From Petroclostridium xylanilyticum (GTDB lineage: Bacteria > Bacillota > Clostridia > SK-Y3), in the NCBI RefSeq assembly GCF_002252565.1, contig NZ_NPML01000012.1, positions 117,835 through 181,834 on the forward strand: 64,000 nt of DNA, read 5' to 3'. Within the stretch, counting starts at the first letter, position 1. Every line of letters starts with the position of its first letter. This document shows positions 43,971 to 54,259 of the stretch, piece after piece. The position numbers were made by a program, and so were the translations under genes. The notes beneath the pieces were generated by a model. That model was not told where the DNA came from, searched no databases, and saw only the letters and a list, made by a program, of their open reading frames with translations.

Positions 43971-44648
43971 TCAATTCACCTCCCTGTCTTCCACAATGCT
44001 GCCGTCCTGAATTCGTATGATTCTTTTGGCCTGCAAGGCTATATCGTTGTCGTGTGTAATTAAAACAATTGTATTTCCCATCTCGTGCAGTTCATGCATC
44101 ATCTTCATAATTTCAACCCCGGACTTGGAGTCCAGATTGCCTGTAGGCTCGTCTGCCAGGATTAAAGGGGGCTTGCTGGAAAGCGCCCGGGCAATGGCCA
44201 CCCTTTGCTGCTGCCCTCCTGACAGCTCCGAAGGTTTATGATGCAGCCGATGTCCCAGTCCAACCCGTTCCAGCGCTTCTACTGCCATTTTATGCCTTTC
44301 TTTTTTGCCTACTCCTCTATAAATGAGCGGAAGTTCAACATTTTCAATAGCAGTTAATTTAGGTAACAAATTAAACCCCTGAAATATAAATCCTATTTTT
44401 TTATTCCTGATTTCAGCCAGTTCGTCATCTTTCAACCTGCTGACTTCCCTGCCGTCAATATAATATTTCCCTGACGTTGGCGTATCAAGGCATCCTATCA
44501 TATTCATCAGGGTGGATTTCCCTGAACCCGACGGACCCACGATGGAAACAAATTCTTTTGGTTTTATGTGGATTGAAACTCCGTTTAAAGCTTTTACCTC
44601 AACGTCTCCCATTTTATAAATCTTATACATTTCCTCAATCCTGATCAT
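43971..44648 (-). CDS. MacB-type ABC transporter ATPase (LolD/FtsE-like)
   Basis: The 225-residue ATPase has Walker [10 protein letters not shown], the signature [15 protein letters not shown], Walker [13 protein letters not shown] and the H-loop LITHDND. It starts 16 bp after the adaptor gene and ends against the permease gene, so the three make one transporter complex. Confidence 0.94.
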   Translation of the reverse strand: MIRIEEMYKIYKMGDVEVKALNGVSIHIKPKEFVSIVGPSGSGKSTLMNMIGCLDTPTSGKYYIDGREVSRLKDDELAEIRNKKIGFIFQGFNLLPKLTAIENVELPLIYRGVGKKERHKMAVEALERVGLGHRLHHKPSELSGGQQQRVAIARALSSKPPLILADEPTGNLDSKSGVEIMKMMHELHEMGNTIVLITHDNDIALQAKRIIRIQDGSIVEDREVN

Positions 44649-44664
44649 TCTTTCACCTCAATTC

Positions 44665-46374
44665 CTACTGCCGGCGCGGGATTGCTCCACCGCCCCCCAT
44701 CATGTTAAACCCGCCTGGTCCAGGCATTGCTCTATTGCTGCTCTGTGATGGGGTATATGGCAACAACACTTTTTCACCTTCTTCCAGCCCGCTCACGATT
44801 TCTATGTATTCATCATTATTAATGCCCACAACAACCTTCTTCCTTATTCCATTGAGATTAGCCAAAGTACCGGTTCCCTTTGCAGCAGCCTGAGGCTGTC
44901 TTGCTGTCTGGGCATTTTGACCGGCTGCAGCCTGTTTCTGCTTTTGGCTATCGGACCTTTCATTATTACCTGTAGTGTTTGTGGAATTATTTCCTTTTAC
45001 AAAAACATAGGTTTCGCCTTTTATTGTTTGAATTGCAGACATGGGCAGATATAGTACGTTCTCCTTTTTATCTACAAAAATATCAGCATTTACATTCATT
45101 CCCGGTTTTAATTCACCAGGATTGTCAATGGTTACTTCAACATTGTAGGTGGTAACACCGTTTTGGGCTGTACCTTCCGCAGCAATATTGGTTACCCTGC
45201 CATCAAAGCTTTTCCCGGGCAGGGCGTCAGCCTGTACTTTCGCCTGCTGTCCAAGCTTCACTTTTGAAATATCCAACTCGTCAACTGCCATAGTAAACAC
45301 CATCTTGCTCATATCAGCGACTGTCATGAGAACCGTGTTGTCTTGTTTATTAATTGTATCTCCGGCTTTGGCATTCTTTGTGATGACCACTCCATCAATG
45401 GGGGATACTATATTATAGTTTTCCAATTGCTTAAGCTGCGATTCCAATGTAAGCTGGAGGTCTTTTAAATCCAAAGCACTTTTATCTTGGTCTAAAAGCA
45501 GCGTATCATTCTCCAGTTCAAGTATTTTTTGTCCTGCTTTTACCCATTCATTATTGTTTACATATATTTTTTTTACTGTTCCTGAAATATCTTCAATTTT
45601 CAAGGCTTGTGACTCTGCATATTCGATGATCCCTGCACCTGTAGAAACTATATTGCCCTGGGATGTTTCAATAACTCCAACCACTTTTGTTCCCTGCAGC
45701 GTTACATTAGGGTCATCCACCTCTATTTCAGCAATCCCTGAATTTTTGGATATGACTTTGCCATTTAAAATATCCTTCGTACTGCTTTCTGCTGCAACTA
45801 ACTGCACACTCTGATGATTTGAAATCTTTTCCAAATCCGATTCTTTAAACGGCAACTTCACCACTAATCTTTCATTATTGACAATATCGGCAATTTTATT
45901 CGAACTCCCGACAGAATCTCCAACTTTTACAGTGAAATTAACTATTCTGCCATCTACCGGTGCAAATACTTCAAGATTTTTAATATTCTCCAGGGTTGTT
46001 TTATTGTTCAGATGAAATTTTGCAATACTGTTTTTCGTTTTTTCAATATTGATGGATACATCGCTGTCATCAATTTTATAAAGCAAATCACCAGCTTTTA
46101 CTTCCATCCCTTCCTCAAAAGGTGCGCTTACGATATTGCCTGTTACCATTGGCAAAATATCATACCTTGATATAGGCTGGACAGTCCCGGTCCCGGATAT
46201 GTTCACAGTCAGATCTCCACGGACAACTTCGACAGTAACTTCCCGCGAAACAGTATTCGTTGCTTTCGCCGATGATACCTTGTTGTAGCCATAGTATCCT
46301 CCATATCCTACACCCGCCACGACAAGTACAGTGATCACGATTTTTATAATTGTATTTATCAGTTGTTTTTTCAA
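44665..46374 (-). CDS. efflux adaptor protein (HlyD/MacA-like membrane fusion family)
   Basis: The protein has an N-terminal membrane anchor (about residues 5-28), barrel-sandwich and helical parts (YDILPMVTGNIVSAPFEEGMEVKAGDLLYKIDDSD; NIVSPIDGVVITKNAKAGDTI) and beta-barrel segments (GMNVNADIFVDKKENVLYLPMSAI). A low-complexity Asn/Gln/Ala stretch and a Gly/Met-rich tail (GGFNMMGGGG) are unusual. A TTG start at 46374 is chosen because AAGGAGG stands 8 nt before it and the membrane anchor follows; the frame runs on to 46626 inside the kinase gene without a ribosome site. It has 569 residues, longer than most MacA proteins, with two lipoyl-like halves. Confidence 0.88.
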   Translation of the reverse strand: MKKQLINTIIKIVITVLVVAGVGYGGYYGYNKVSSAKATNTVSREVTVEVVRGDLTVNISGTGTVQPISRYDILPMVTGNIVSAPFEEGMEVKAGDLLYKIDDSDVSINIEKTKNSIAKFHLNNKTTLENIKNLEVFAPVDGRIVNFTVKVGDSVGSSNKIADIVNNERLVVKLPFKESDLEKISNHQSVQLVAAESSTKDILNGKVISKNSGIAEIEVDDPNVTLQGTKVVGVIETSQGNIVSTGAGIIEYAESQALKIEDISGTVKKIYVNNNEWVKAGQKILELENDTLLLDQDKSALDLKDLQLTLESQLKQLENYNIVSPIDGVVITKNAKAGDTINKQDNTVLMTVADMSKMVFTMAVDELDISKVKLGQQAKVQADALPGKSFDGRVTNIAAEGTAQNGVTTYNVEVTIDNPGELKPGMNVNADIFVDKKENVLYLPMSAIQTIKGETYVFVKGNNSTNTTGNNERSDSQKQKQAAAGQNAQTARQPQAAAKGTGTLANLNGIRKKVVVGINNDEYIEIVSGLEEGEKVLLPYTPSQSSNRAMPGPGGFNMMGGGGAIPRRQ

Positions 46375-46486
46375 TATAATCGCCTCCTTATAAACATTTT
46401 GTAATAATAATATGGTAAATTTGTGTTCAAACCATGAAAGAATTGTAAATAAATTATGAATAAAAGCATATACACAGCTGTCATTT

Positions 46487-47983
46487 CTAAACTGTGCCGG
46501 AAGTGTCGGCCAAATCCAGTTCAAACCAGAATTCAACTCCTCCTTCCATATTTTTAACACCATAGCCGTTTCCATGTGCCTCCTGGACAGCCCGTACGAT
46601 AGATAATCCCAAACCCGTTCCGCCATATGCTCTTGTCCGTGCTTTGTCTACTTTGTAAAAACTTGTCCAGATTTTTTCCATGCTTTCTTCGGGAATATGT
46701 TGTCCGGAATTATAAATTGAAACCCTTGCCTTTTTACCGTCCTGTTTTATACGGATCTTGATTATTTTCTTACAGTCAACGTGATTAACGGCATTACTGA
46801 CATAGTTCATCAGAACCTGTTCAATCCTGTGAAAATCGGCATTTACCATAATATCCTCATTATTTTGAATAATGACATCAATATTTCTCTCTTTAAATAT
46901 CAGTGCGTTTTTTTTCACTACCTGCATCACCAGCTGCTTGATATTAAAGTTGATTTTTTCCAGCGGAAGTTCTCCATACTCTAACTGTGCCAGTTCCAAA
47001 AGCTGTTTTACAAGCCTGTTCATCTTCAAAGCTTCATCCACAATCACATCACAATAAAAGTTCTTATTTTCTTCATCTTCATTGACATTCACTTTTAAAC
47101 CTTCTGCATAACCTTGAATCAACGCAATGGGAGTTTTAAGCTCATGAGATATGCTGGATATGAATTCCTTCCTCATTTCATCAATCTTTCGTTCTCTTTT
47201 AATATCCTCCTTGAGCTTCTGATTGGCTTCTCTAAGTTCTGTAATAGATTTTTGCAATTGTTCTGAAAGTGAATTGATACTTTCTCCAAGCTGTCCGATT
47301 TCATCATGATTTTTGACCAGATACCTCTCGCTGAAGTCCAGAGTTGACATTTTCCGGGCTATCTTATTCAATTCAAGTATTGGCCTTGTAAATCTTCCTG
47401 TTATTAAGAAAACAAGAAAGCTGCCCGTTATTATGGTTATAATACCTGTAAAAAGAAAAAAATTGTTGGAAATCTCCACACTCTCCTGAATGGCTGCAAC
47501 AGGGGTGCTTAAAAATATATAATCACCATTGTTCAACATTGCATAAAGACTGATGAAGTTAGTATTTAGCATATCGTCTCTTTTATTTTCAATAAATGAC
47601 TTCCCTTGCAGAAGCTCCTGTTTTTTTGATTTAATACGGAGTTCAAATAAATTCTGATTGCCAGAAGGCGGACGCATTACAGGGTTCTGCCTCATTTCTT
47701 TCCGTTTGGGCATAAAACCATATTTAACTTCATAATTTTTATCCAGGATAATGATACGCAACCCCTTGGTATGTTCAAGCTTTTCAAGTTCAAGAGACAC
47801 TTCTTCCGTATCACCTTTATACAGGCTGTCTATCCGTCTGTAACTTTCCATAAGTATATTTTTCTTGTTATAAAAATAATACCTTTCAAGCAATAAACTG
47901 TTTAACAGCCAGGATAAAATTACATAGAAAAGTATAAGGCCGCTAACCGTTGCAAAGAGCCTGAATTTTATTGAATGTTTCAT
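46487..47983 (-). CDS. sensor histidine kinase, OmpR-partner type
   Basis: The 498-residue kinase has membrane segments at about 8-30 and 165-190 enclosing an extracellular sensor of about 130 residues, a HAMP domain (RFTRPILELNKIARKMSTLDFSERY), the phospho-accepting His in SSISHELKTPIALIQGYAEGL and an ATPase domain with ARTRAYGGTGLGLSIVRAVQ. It overlaps the response regulator by 4 bp and precedes the adaptor gene by 112 bp. The system probably controls the efflux operon below it. Confidence 0.94.
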   Translation of the reverse strand: MKHSIKFRLFATVSGLILFYVILSWLLNSLLLERYYFYNKKNILMESYRRIDSLYKGDTEEVSLELEKLEHTKGLRIIILDKNYEVKYGFMPKRKEMRQNPVMRPPSGNQNLFELRIKSKKQELLQGKSFIENKRDDMLNTNFISLYAMLNNGDYIFLSTPVAAIQESVEISNNFFLFTGIITIITGSFLVFLITGRFTRPILELNKIARKMSTLDFSERYLVKNHDEIGQLGESINSLSEQLQKSITELREANQKLKEDIKRERKIDEMRKEFISSISHELKTPIALIQGYAEGLKVNVNEDEENKNFYCDVIVDEALKMNRLVKQLLELAQLEYGELPLEKINFNIKQLVMQVVKKNALIFKERNIDVIIQNNEDIMVNADFHRIEQVLMNYVSNAVNHVDCKKIIKIRIKQDGKKARVSIYNSGQHIPEESMEKIWTSFYKVDKARTRAYGGTGLGLSIVRAVQEAHGNGYGVKNMEGGVEFWFELDLADTSGTV

Positions 47984-48657
47984 TTTTTCACCTCAAATTT
48001 ATACCCAAGTCCCCTGACGGTTTGAATATAATCTCCTTTATCGCCAAGTTTCAGTCTTAACTTCTTAACATGGGTATCTACCGTCCTGGCATCACCAAAA
48101 TAATCATAATCCCATACCGAGTTTAAAATTTGTTCTCTTGATAAAGCAATACCTTCATTGTCTGTAAAATAAACCAGCAGTTCAAATTCTTTTGGACTTA
48201 AATCAACTATTTTTTCATCAACATATACAACATGTCCCGTCTCATCTATTTTAAGGCCGTCATATAATTTAACATCCCTTTTTCCGTTGCTTAACCTCCT
48301 CAATAATGCCTTTACCCTGGCTACAAGTATCATTGGGCTGAAAGGTTTTGTAATGTACTCATCGGCTCCAAGGTTAAATCCAAGCAGTTCGTCAGCCTCC
48401 TCGCTTCTTGCTGTAAGCATGATGATAGGAATCCGGGAATTTTCCCTGATTCTTCTGCACACCGACCATCCATCCAACTCGGGCATCATAATATCTAAAA
48501 TTACCAGGTCAAAATTTTGTTCACTATAGAATAGTTCTAGAGCTCGCTTTCCATCTTCAGCTTCCATTACACTGTAGCCTTCCCTTTTTAAAAAATCCGA
48601 CACCAGTTTTCTCATTCGTGCTTCATCATCAGCAATCAATATTTTAACACCGGACAT
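47980..48657 (-). CDS. OmpR-family response regulator
   Basis: The receiver domain has DD at residues 9-10, the phosphorylated Asp in LVILDIMMPELDG near 54, T in LTARSEE and K in YITKPFSP. A winged-helix DNA-binding domain covers about 130-223 (LSPKEFELLVYFTDNEG...DARTVDTHVKKLRLKLGD). It is the first gene of a five-gene unit with the kinase, adaptor, ATPase and permease. Confidence 0.94.
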   Translation of the reverse strand: MSGVKILIADDEARMRKLVSDFLKREGYSVMEAEDGKRALELFYSEQNFDLVILDIMMPELDGWSVCRRIRENSRIPIIMLTARSEEADELLGFNLGADEYITKPFSPMILVARVKALLRRLSNGKRDVKLYDGLKIDETGHVVYVDEKIVDLSPKEFELLVYFTDNEGIALSREQILNSVWDYDYFGDARTVDTHVKKLRLKLGDKGDYIQTVRGLGYKFEVKK

Positions 48658-48892
48658 AGAAACTCATCTCCCCTTTATGATTCAGTGAAATATATGAATG
48701 GTATAAGTATCATTTGTGTAATCCCTTATACCGCCTATTCATAATAAATTGATTTTTATTCATCATATTTATTGTCACATTTTGATTTTATCATATATCC
48801 CTTTAAGTAGGGTAGCCCCAGCACAAAAAGAATGAAAATATGCTTGATTGTTCACTCCCCACTATTTTCATATTAGTCTTTAAATGCAAAAA

Positions 48893-48919
48893 AGACTCTC
48901 TAAAAAATTGCGAGAGTCT
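48893..48919 (-). terminator. intrinsic terminator of the iol operon
   Basis: Read leftwards, AGACTCTC and GAGAGTCT pair in an 8-bp stem followed by TTTTTTGC, 26 bp after the iolG stop codon. Confidence 0.82.
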
Positions 48920-48944
48920 GTCAAAATATATAAATATCTCTTTA

Positions 48945-49955
48945 TTATTGTCCAACCTTAACCGGTCTTCCTTCTTCCAGGGATTTTTTAGCTGCAAGGC
49001 CTATCAGTACAGGTTTTAAGCCGTCTATACCTGTTACCGGTGTTTCTTTATTGTTAACAATGGCGTCAAAGAAATCCTTCATTTCCTGTACAAAGGAATC
49101 CATGTATCTTTCCAGGAAGAAATATTTTGGTTTTTCACTCATCACACCTTCAACCGTACTTAAGACTGCGGATGATGGTGTATCGTTTGATACTGTAACA
49201 CATCCCTTTGAGCCAAATACTTCTACCCTCTGGTCATACCCGTAAACTGCTTTTCTGCTGTTATCAATAATACCGATAGCACCATTTTTAAATTTCAGGG
49301 TAATTACGGCAGTATCAACATCCCCTGCTTCTCCGATTGCAGGATCTACTAAAACTGCACCCTGGGCATATACTTCTTCTACTTCACTTCCTGATAAATA
49401 CCTTGCCATGTCAAAATCATGTATGGTCATATCTAGGAAAATTCCCCCGGAAACTTTTACGTATTCTACTGGAGGCGGCTCAGGGTCTCTTGAAGTAATT
49501 TTAATAATATGCGGCTCTCCAATTTTTCCAGCTTTGATTAGTTCGCGAACCTGCTTAAAGTTGTGGTCGAATCTTCTATTAAAGCCTACCTGGAATTTAA
49601 CTCCTGCCTCTTCTACCGCCTTAAGTGCTGCATGTATTCTATCCAAATCATAATCAATCGGCTTTTCACAGAATATATGCTTTCCTGCTTTTGCTGCTTC
49701 AATTGTAATTTGAGAGTGTGTATCGGTTGAGGAACAGATTAACACTGCATCGATTTCAGGATCGTTTAAAATATCATGGTAATCATTGGTTACATTTTCA
49801 ATGCCCAGACTATGTGCCCAGTCTTTAATTTTGTCTGCATAAACATCAGCGATTGTTTTAACCTCAGCCTCAGGAATATGATATGTTACGCTCTGTGCAT
49901 GGATTTTACCAATACGACCTGCACCTATGACACCTACTTTTATTTTCTTACTCAT
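48945..49955 (-). CDS. iolG: inositol 2-dehydrogenase
   Basis: IolG oxidises myo-inositol to scyllo-inosose (2-keto-myo-inositol) with NAD+. The Rossmann motif is VGVIGAGRIGKIHAQ at residues 7-21, the catalytic Lys is in FCEKPIDYD (near 97), and the Asp/His pair is in GGIFLDMTIHDFDMARYL (near 168-185), all typical of Gfo/Idh/MocA inositol dehydrogenases. The length of 336 residues is normal. AAAGGAGAAG precedes the ATG. It is the last gene of the operon. A related polyol dehydrogenase is possible on sequence alone, but iolE, iolD and iolB beside it settle the assignment. Confidence 0.92.
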   Translation of the reverse strand: MSKKIKVGVIGAGRIGKIHAQSVTYHIPEAEVKTIADVYADKIKDWAHSLGIENVTNDYHDILNDPEIDAVLICSSTDTHSQITIEAAKAGKHIFCEKPIDYDLDRIHAALKAVEEAGVKFQVGFNRRFDHNFKQVRELIKAGKIGEPHIIKITSRDPEPPPVEYVKVSGGIFLDMTIHDFDMARYLSGSEVEEVYAQGAVLVDPAIGEAGDVDTAVITLKFKNGAIGIIDNSRKAVYGYDQRVEVFGSKGCVTVSNDTPSSAVLSTVEGVMSEKPKYFFLERYMDSFVQEMKDFFDAIVNNKETPVTGIDGLKPVLIGLAAKKSLEEGRPVKVGQ

Positions 49956-50024
49956 AAATAACTTCTCCTTTTTTTATTATATATAGTTGCTGATAATAAT
50001 TTTACATGGCAGATAAAGTAAATA

Positions 50025-50106
50025 AGTTTACAGTTCACGGTTTACAGTAAAAGCTATTAAATCGTTTACTACTGTGAACCGAGATCTGTTAACTGTGAAC
50101 TATATA
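50025..50106. repeat. GTTCANR heptamer array forming an inverted repeat
   Basis: The left arm AGTTTACAGTTCACGGTTTACAGTAAA and the right arm TTTACTACTGTGAACC...GTTAACTGTGAACT face each other in the 157-bp gap between iolE and iolG, so this copy lies inside a transcribed operon. Confidence 0.8.
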
Positions 50107-50112
50107 GTTTGA

Positions 50113-51009
50113 TTATAGTCCTGTTTTTTCTCTGATATATTTTCTCGCTCTCATTGCATATTCAAGAGGATTTGCCTTTGCAGGGTCCTGTTCTGCTTCT
50201 ACAACAAACCAGCCTTCATAATTGTTTTCAGCCAGGATTTTAAACAGCGGTTCAAAATTAATCATGCCGTCTCCCGGTACTGTAAATACTCCCTCTTTCA
50301 CAGCCTTTAAGAAACTCATCTTTTCAGGTTTCACTCTTGCCAGTATATCTTTTCTGACATCTTTTAGATGTACGTGTTTTACCCTTTTTACATATTTTCT
50401 TAATATTGCTTCCGCGTCCTCTCCTGAGAAGGCAAGATGCCCTGTATCAAATAAAAGATGTACCAGCGTCGAATCTGTCATTTCCATCAGCCTGTCAATT
50501 TCTTCAGTGGTTTGTACTCCTGTCCCCATGTGATGATGATAGGATACAAGCATTCCTTTTTCTGCTGCAAGCCTTCCCAACTCTTCCAGGCCTCTTGCAA
50601 GTTTTTCCCATTCTTCATCGGTAAATACCGGTTTTTTATCGAATACAGGTACATCCATCATTCCCTGGATGCTGTGCCCTTGTTCTGCTACCCCAATCAT
50701 CTTTGCACCCATTGCATGTAAAAAGTCTCTGTGCTTGATAAAGGCTGCTACAGTTTCTTCAAGGGGCTTGGTAGTTAGGAAAGCACTAAACCAGGCATTA
50801 CAGATTTGAATATTTCTCAAATCCAATGCCTTTTTTAAAACTGCTGGATCTTTCGGATATTTGTTTCCTACTTCAGATCCGGTAAATCCCGCCAGGGCCA
50901 TTTCACTTACACACTGTTCAAAAGTATTTTCTCCTCCAAGCTCCGGCATGTCATCGTTTGTCCAGGCAATTGGTGCTATTCCTAATTTTACTTTTTCTGC
51001 ATTAAACAT
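50113..51009 (-). CDS. iolE: 2-keto-myo-inositol dehydratase
   Basis: IolE removes water from scyllo-inosose to give 3D-(3,5/4)-trihydroxycyclohexane-1,2-dione. The 298-residue TIM-barrel protein begins [20 protein letters not shown] and shows [56 protein letters not shown] and [19 protein letters not shown], closely following Bacillus IolE. It starts 17 bp after the transaldolase-family gene. Confidence 0.94.
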   Translation of the reverse strand: MFNAEKVKLGIAPIAWTNDDMPELGGENTFEQCVSEMALAGFTGSEVGNKYPKDPAVLKKALDLRNIQICNAWFSAFLTTKPLEETVAAFIKHRDFLHAMGAKMIGVAEQGHSIQGMMDVPVFDKKPVFTDEEWEKLARGLEELGRLAAEKGMLVSYHHHMGTGVQTTEEIDRLMEMTDSTLVHLLFDTGHLAFSGEDAEAILRKYVKRVKHVHLKDVRKDILARVKPEKMSFLKAVKEGVFTVPGDGMINFEPLFKILAENNYEGWFVVEAEQDPAKANPLEYAMRARKYIREKTGL

Positions 51010-51026
51010 TGTTTTCTTCCCCTTTC

Positions 51027-52106
51027 TTATTTTACAGTAATCATAACATCCCGGATCATGCGTACCAGCTCGTCATATCCTGCAAGGAACTGCAGCAGTG
51101 TCCTGCTTAGAGCACCATAGGTGTCAAATTCTTCAACGGTCATTCCATCCGGTTGGTATGCCTTATTAAAATCCGGGAAGTGCTTGGTGAGCTGTTCTAT
51201 AATTTTGGGGTCTACCGGTTTATCGATACGGTTTTCTACGGTAATATCCGAATGGTTGAAACGTTTGATCCATTTGTGCGGTATTGTTAAGGACATGTCT
51301 GCACCGATAAATTCAGACCACTGGTGGTGGTTTCGATATGCCGCTGCTAATAATTGGGTTCTATATCCTCTTTCTTTATAAATCCTGTATGCATTTTTCA
51401 TTGCTGCAACGCCGGCCCATTCCAGGCATTCGGGGTCTACTATAATGCCATCCCGATCTGCTACTACCTTGAGCCAGTCATCCAGCCTGCCTACCATGAT
51501 GGTACACACAGGATGCATCCAGGAAGTATCTTTACCTTCCTGTTCCCGTCTTTTTAATCCTCTTTCCACTGCTTCTGCTACTGCCAATGCCTGCGGAACA
51601 GTAAAACAAACAGTTGCATTGATGCTGACTCCGTGATAGGTAGCTTCTTCAAAGGCCTGAATTCCTGCTTTGGTTGTGGGCATCTTTACCTGTATGTTGG
51701 GTGCCAGATTACCGAAGTGTACTGCCTGTTTGGTCATAAGTTCAGCATTTCGATAATATTTTGTATTGGTCTGAATGGATATTCTTCCTTTTTGTCCTTT
51801 TGTCTGTTCATAAATTGGATATAGCAGCTTTGCACCTGCCACTGCCATTTCCTCGTTTAATTTCCATGCAATATCATCTTCTGTTGCGGTTGGCATCTCC
51901 TGGATGAGTTCTTTGATTCTGTCTTTATATAGGTGCATTTCCTTTTTGAGCACTTCCCCTACGATTACAGGATTGGTGGTAGCACCTACTGCACCGTATT
52001 CCAGGGCATATTGCAGTTCGGAGATGGAACAGGAATCGTTCCAGAAGTCTGTCGGTGTGGTACTGGCCATCTCATGCAATGGACTTTTGTATTGTTTTTC
52101 ACTCAT
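51027..52106 (-). CDS. transaldolase-family protein in the inositol operon
   Basis: The 359-residue protein has transaldolase landmarks by eye alignment: GATTNPVIV (41-49), the Schiff-base K141 in [17 protein letters not shown] (Asn near 163) and [10 protein letters not shown] near 200. Where classical transaldolases have an acid/base Glu (STEVD type), this one reads GRISIQTN with Gln112, the residue found at that position in fructose-6-phosphate aldolase. The site Ser-Pro-Phe before VGR is Thr-Ile-Met. The gene lies in the iol operon, where iolC and iolJ are missing, so I infer that it cleaves 2-deoxy-5-keto-gluconate to malonic semialdehyde. It could instead be a general transaldolase. GGAGG precedes the ATG. 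Confidence 0.82.
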   Translation of the reverse strand: MSEKQYKSPLHEMASTTPTDFWNDSCSISELQYALEYGAVGATTNPVIVGEVLKKEMHLYKDRIKELIQEMPTATEDDIAWKLNEEMAVAGAKLLYPIYEQTKGQKGRISIQTNTKYYRNAELMTKQAVHFGNLAPNIQVKMPTTKAGIQAFEEATYHGVSINATVCFTVPQALAVAEAVERGLKRREQEGKDTSWMHPVCTIMVGRLDDWLKVVADRDGIIVDPECLEWAGVAAMKNAYRIYKERGYRTQLLAAAYRNHHQWSEFIGADMSLTIPHKWIKRFNHSDITVENRIDKPVDPKIIEQLTKHFPDFNKAYQPDGMTVEEFDTYGALSRTLLQFLAGYDELVRMIRDVMITVK

Positions 52107-52206
52107 TTTTATTCCTCCCTATTTGACATTTTTATATACCTTTAGGATTTTAAAATTTAATTTATAATTCTACACAAAGCGTTTAGAAAGGGCATATTTT
52201 CCCTGC

Positions 52207-52271
52207 CATTCTGAACGAAGCGAAGAATCTTCTGCTACTATCCTGAGATCCTTCACTACGCTCAGGATGAC
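52207..52271. repeat. palindromic dispersed repeat inside the iol operon
   Basis: CATTCTGAACGAAGCGAAGA and its imperfect inverse TCCTTCACTACGCTCAGGATG pair over about 24 bp around a 15-nt loop. The sequence is of the type GAAGCGAAGAATCT / AGGATCTC seen widely as dispersed repeats in bacterial genomes. It fills much of the 192-bp gap between iolD and the transaldolase gene and could stabilise or attenuate the message there. Confidence 0.78.
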
Positions 52272-52298
52272 AAATGATGGAATTACGGCATAGCAATA

Positions 52299-54233
52299 TT
52301 AATATCTTCTTGCTCTATCCCGTTCTTTCATTACTTCTTCGGAAGCTTTTAGAATACTTTCCTTTTGTGCTGTTTCTGCAATTCCTACATTCCACCAGGA
52401 CTCATAACCATGAGTCATTGTTTTGGGCAGTACTTTTACGTCTATTAGTGTTGATACCGTTTGTTTCTTGGCATCTTCAACTGCTGCTCTTAGTTCTTCC
52501 TCTGTTTTTACCGTGTAAGTCTTACATCCATAGGCTTCTGCGTTTTTAGCAAAATCAATGGGAACCAGTCCACCATCTAACATTCCTGTTTCCGGATTCC
52601 TATACCGGAATTCAGTTCCAAAACTTCCCATTCCATGTCCCATTTGGAGGTTGTTAATGCATCCAAAGGACATATTGTCAAATAAGATGATATTAATTTT
52701 CTGTCTCTCCTGGATGGACGTAGGTAATTCTGAATGAAGCATCATATAGGATCCATCCCCTACCATCGCGTATACTTCCTGCTCCGGTCTTGCCATTTTT
52801 ACTCCCAATGCTGCATTAACTTCATACCCCATACAGGAATATCCGTATTCCATATGGTAAGTGTTGGATTCTTTTGCCCTCCACACTCTTTGCATATCTC
52901 CCGGCAAGCTTCCTGAGGACCCTACTACAATTGCATCTTTATCCAGAATTTCATCCAGAATGCCCAATACTCTTGTCTGGGTTAGATAGGAACCGGTTTG
53001 TTTTCCAAACTCTTCCAATACGTGATCTATGTGTCCTGCCACTTCAGGTACAAATCCCTCTCCGGTGTATTTTGCATTAAATAACCTGTCTAATTCTGCT
53101 GCCCACTTTTCTCTTGCTTCTTTGATTTCTGTTGTGTAAGCCGATTTATATCCGATTTTTTCTAATTCTTCCGTTAATACTTCCAGTGCTGCTTTTGCAT
53201 CTGCCACTACTTTTACTGCATCCAATTTATATGCATCAAATTCTGCTACATTAATATTGATAAAATCCACATCAGGATTTTGGAATAGCCATTTTGATGC
53301 TGTTGTAAAGTCTGTATATCTGGTTCCTACACCGATAATTAAGTCTGCTTGCTGGGCGATAATGTTTGCTGCCAGGTTTCCCGTTGTTCCCATTCCCCCC
53401 AGATTTAATTCATGGTCCCAAACAATTGCGCTCTTACCTGCCTGTGTTTCTCCAAAAGGAATGTTGAATTTTTCAGCAAATATTCTAAAGGCTTCTGCTG
53501 CTTCAGAATATCTTACTCCGCCGCCACATACCAGCATAGGCTTTTTCTTGTTTTTAATCAATTCTACCGCATCTTTGATCATTTCTTTTGTAGCCGGTCT
53601 TCTCTCAATTCTGTGCACCCTTTTCTTAAAGAAATCTACCGGGTAATCATAAGCTTCTCCCTGTACGTCTTGAGGCAGTGCTATGGTTACAGCCCCCGTA
53701 TCTGCCGGGTCAGTTAATACCCGCATTGCGTTAATCATGGCTGTCATCAGTTGCTCCGGCCTGTTAACCCTGTCCCAGTATTTGCTTACTGCTTTGAATG
53801 CATCATTTGTAGTAATGGAAAAGTTATGAAAATGTTCCACCTGCTGTAATACCGGGTCAGGCTGCCTGGTTGCAAAGGTGTCTCCGGGCAAAAACAGCAC
53901 AGGAATTCTGTTGGCAGTAGCCGTTGCAGCCGCTGTTACCATATTTGCCGCTCCCGGTCCAACGGATGATGTGCAGGCATAGATCTGCCTTCTGTGATTC
54001 TGTTTTGCATATCCCATTGCTGCATGGGCCATTCCCTGTTCGTTTCTTCCCTGGTGCACCACCAGATCGCCGGCATCCTGTTCTAAAGCCTGACCTAATC
54101 CCAGTACGTTTCCGTGACCGAATACCGTAAAAATACCTTTTACAAACTTTTGCTGCTTACCATCAAATTCCACATACTGGTTGTCGAGAAATTTTACCAG
54201 TGCCTGTGCCATCGTTAGTCTAATGGTTTTCAT
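52299..54233 (-). CDS. iolD: 3D-(3,5/4)-trihydroxycyclohexane-1,2-dione hydrolase
   Basis: IolD opens the ring of the dione to 5-deoxy-glucuronate with thiamine diphosphate. The 644-residue protein has the three ThDP-family domains: the PYR domain with catalytic Glu in [15 protein letters not shown], a central domain with GGGVRYSEA, and the PP domain with [12 protein letters not shown] and, 25 residues on, CINN, the metal/ThDP motif. The end reads [18 protein letters not shown], characteristic of IolD. AGGAGGA stands before the ATG. Confidence 0.96.
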   Translation of the reverse strand: MKTIRLTMAQALVKFLDNQYVEFDGKQQKFVKGIFTVFGHGNVLGLGQALEQDAGDLVVHQGRNEQGMAHAAMGYAKQNHRRQIYACTSSVGPGAANMVTAAATATANRIPVLFLPGDTFATRQPDPVLQQVEHFHNFSITTNDAFKAVSKYWDRVNRPEQLMTAMINAMRVLTDPADTGAVTIALPQDVQGEAYDYPVDFFKKRVHRIERRPATKEMIKDAVELIKNKKKPMLVCGGGVRYSEAAEAFRIFAEKFNIPFGETQAGKSAIVWDHELNLGGMGTTGNLAANIIAQQADLIIGVGTRYTDFTTASKWLFQNPDVDFININVAEFDAYKLDAVKVVADAKAALEVLTEELEKIGYKSAYTTEIKEAREKWAAELDRLFNAKYTGEGFVPEVAGHIDHVLEEFGKQTGSYLTQTRVLGILDEILDKDAIVVGSSGSLPGDMQRVWRAKESNTYHMEYGYSCMGYEVNAALGVKMARPEQEVYAMVGDGSYMMLHSELPTSIQERQKINIILFDNMSFGCINNLQMGHGMGSFGTEFRYRNPETGMLDGGLVPIDFAKNAEAYGCKTYTVKTEEELRAAVEDAKKQTVSTLIDVKVLPKTMTHGYESWWNVGIAETAQKESILKASEEVMKERDRARRY

Positions 54234-54259
54234 TTTGATACTTTCCTCCTTCTTCTATT

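Noticed and set aside
46375..46626. N-terminal extension of the efflux adaptor
   Set aside because: It lies inside the kinase gene and has no ribosome site, while AAGGAGG fits the TTG at 46374, directly before the membrane anchor.
48803..48997. 64-codon minus-strand frame after iolG
   Set aside because: It overlaps the end of iolG in another frame and spans the operon terminator; no ribosome site was seen.
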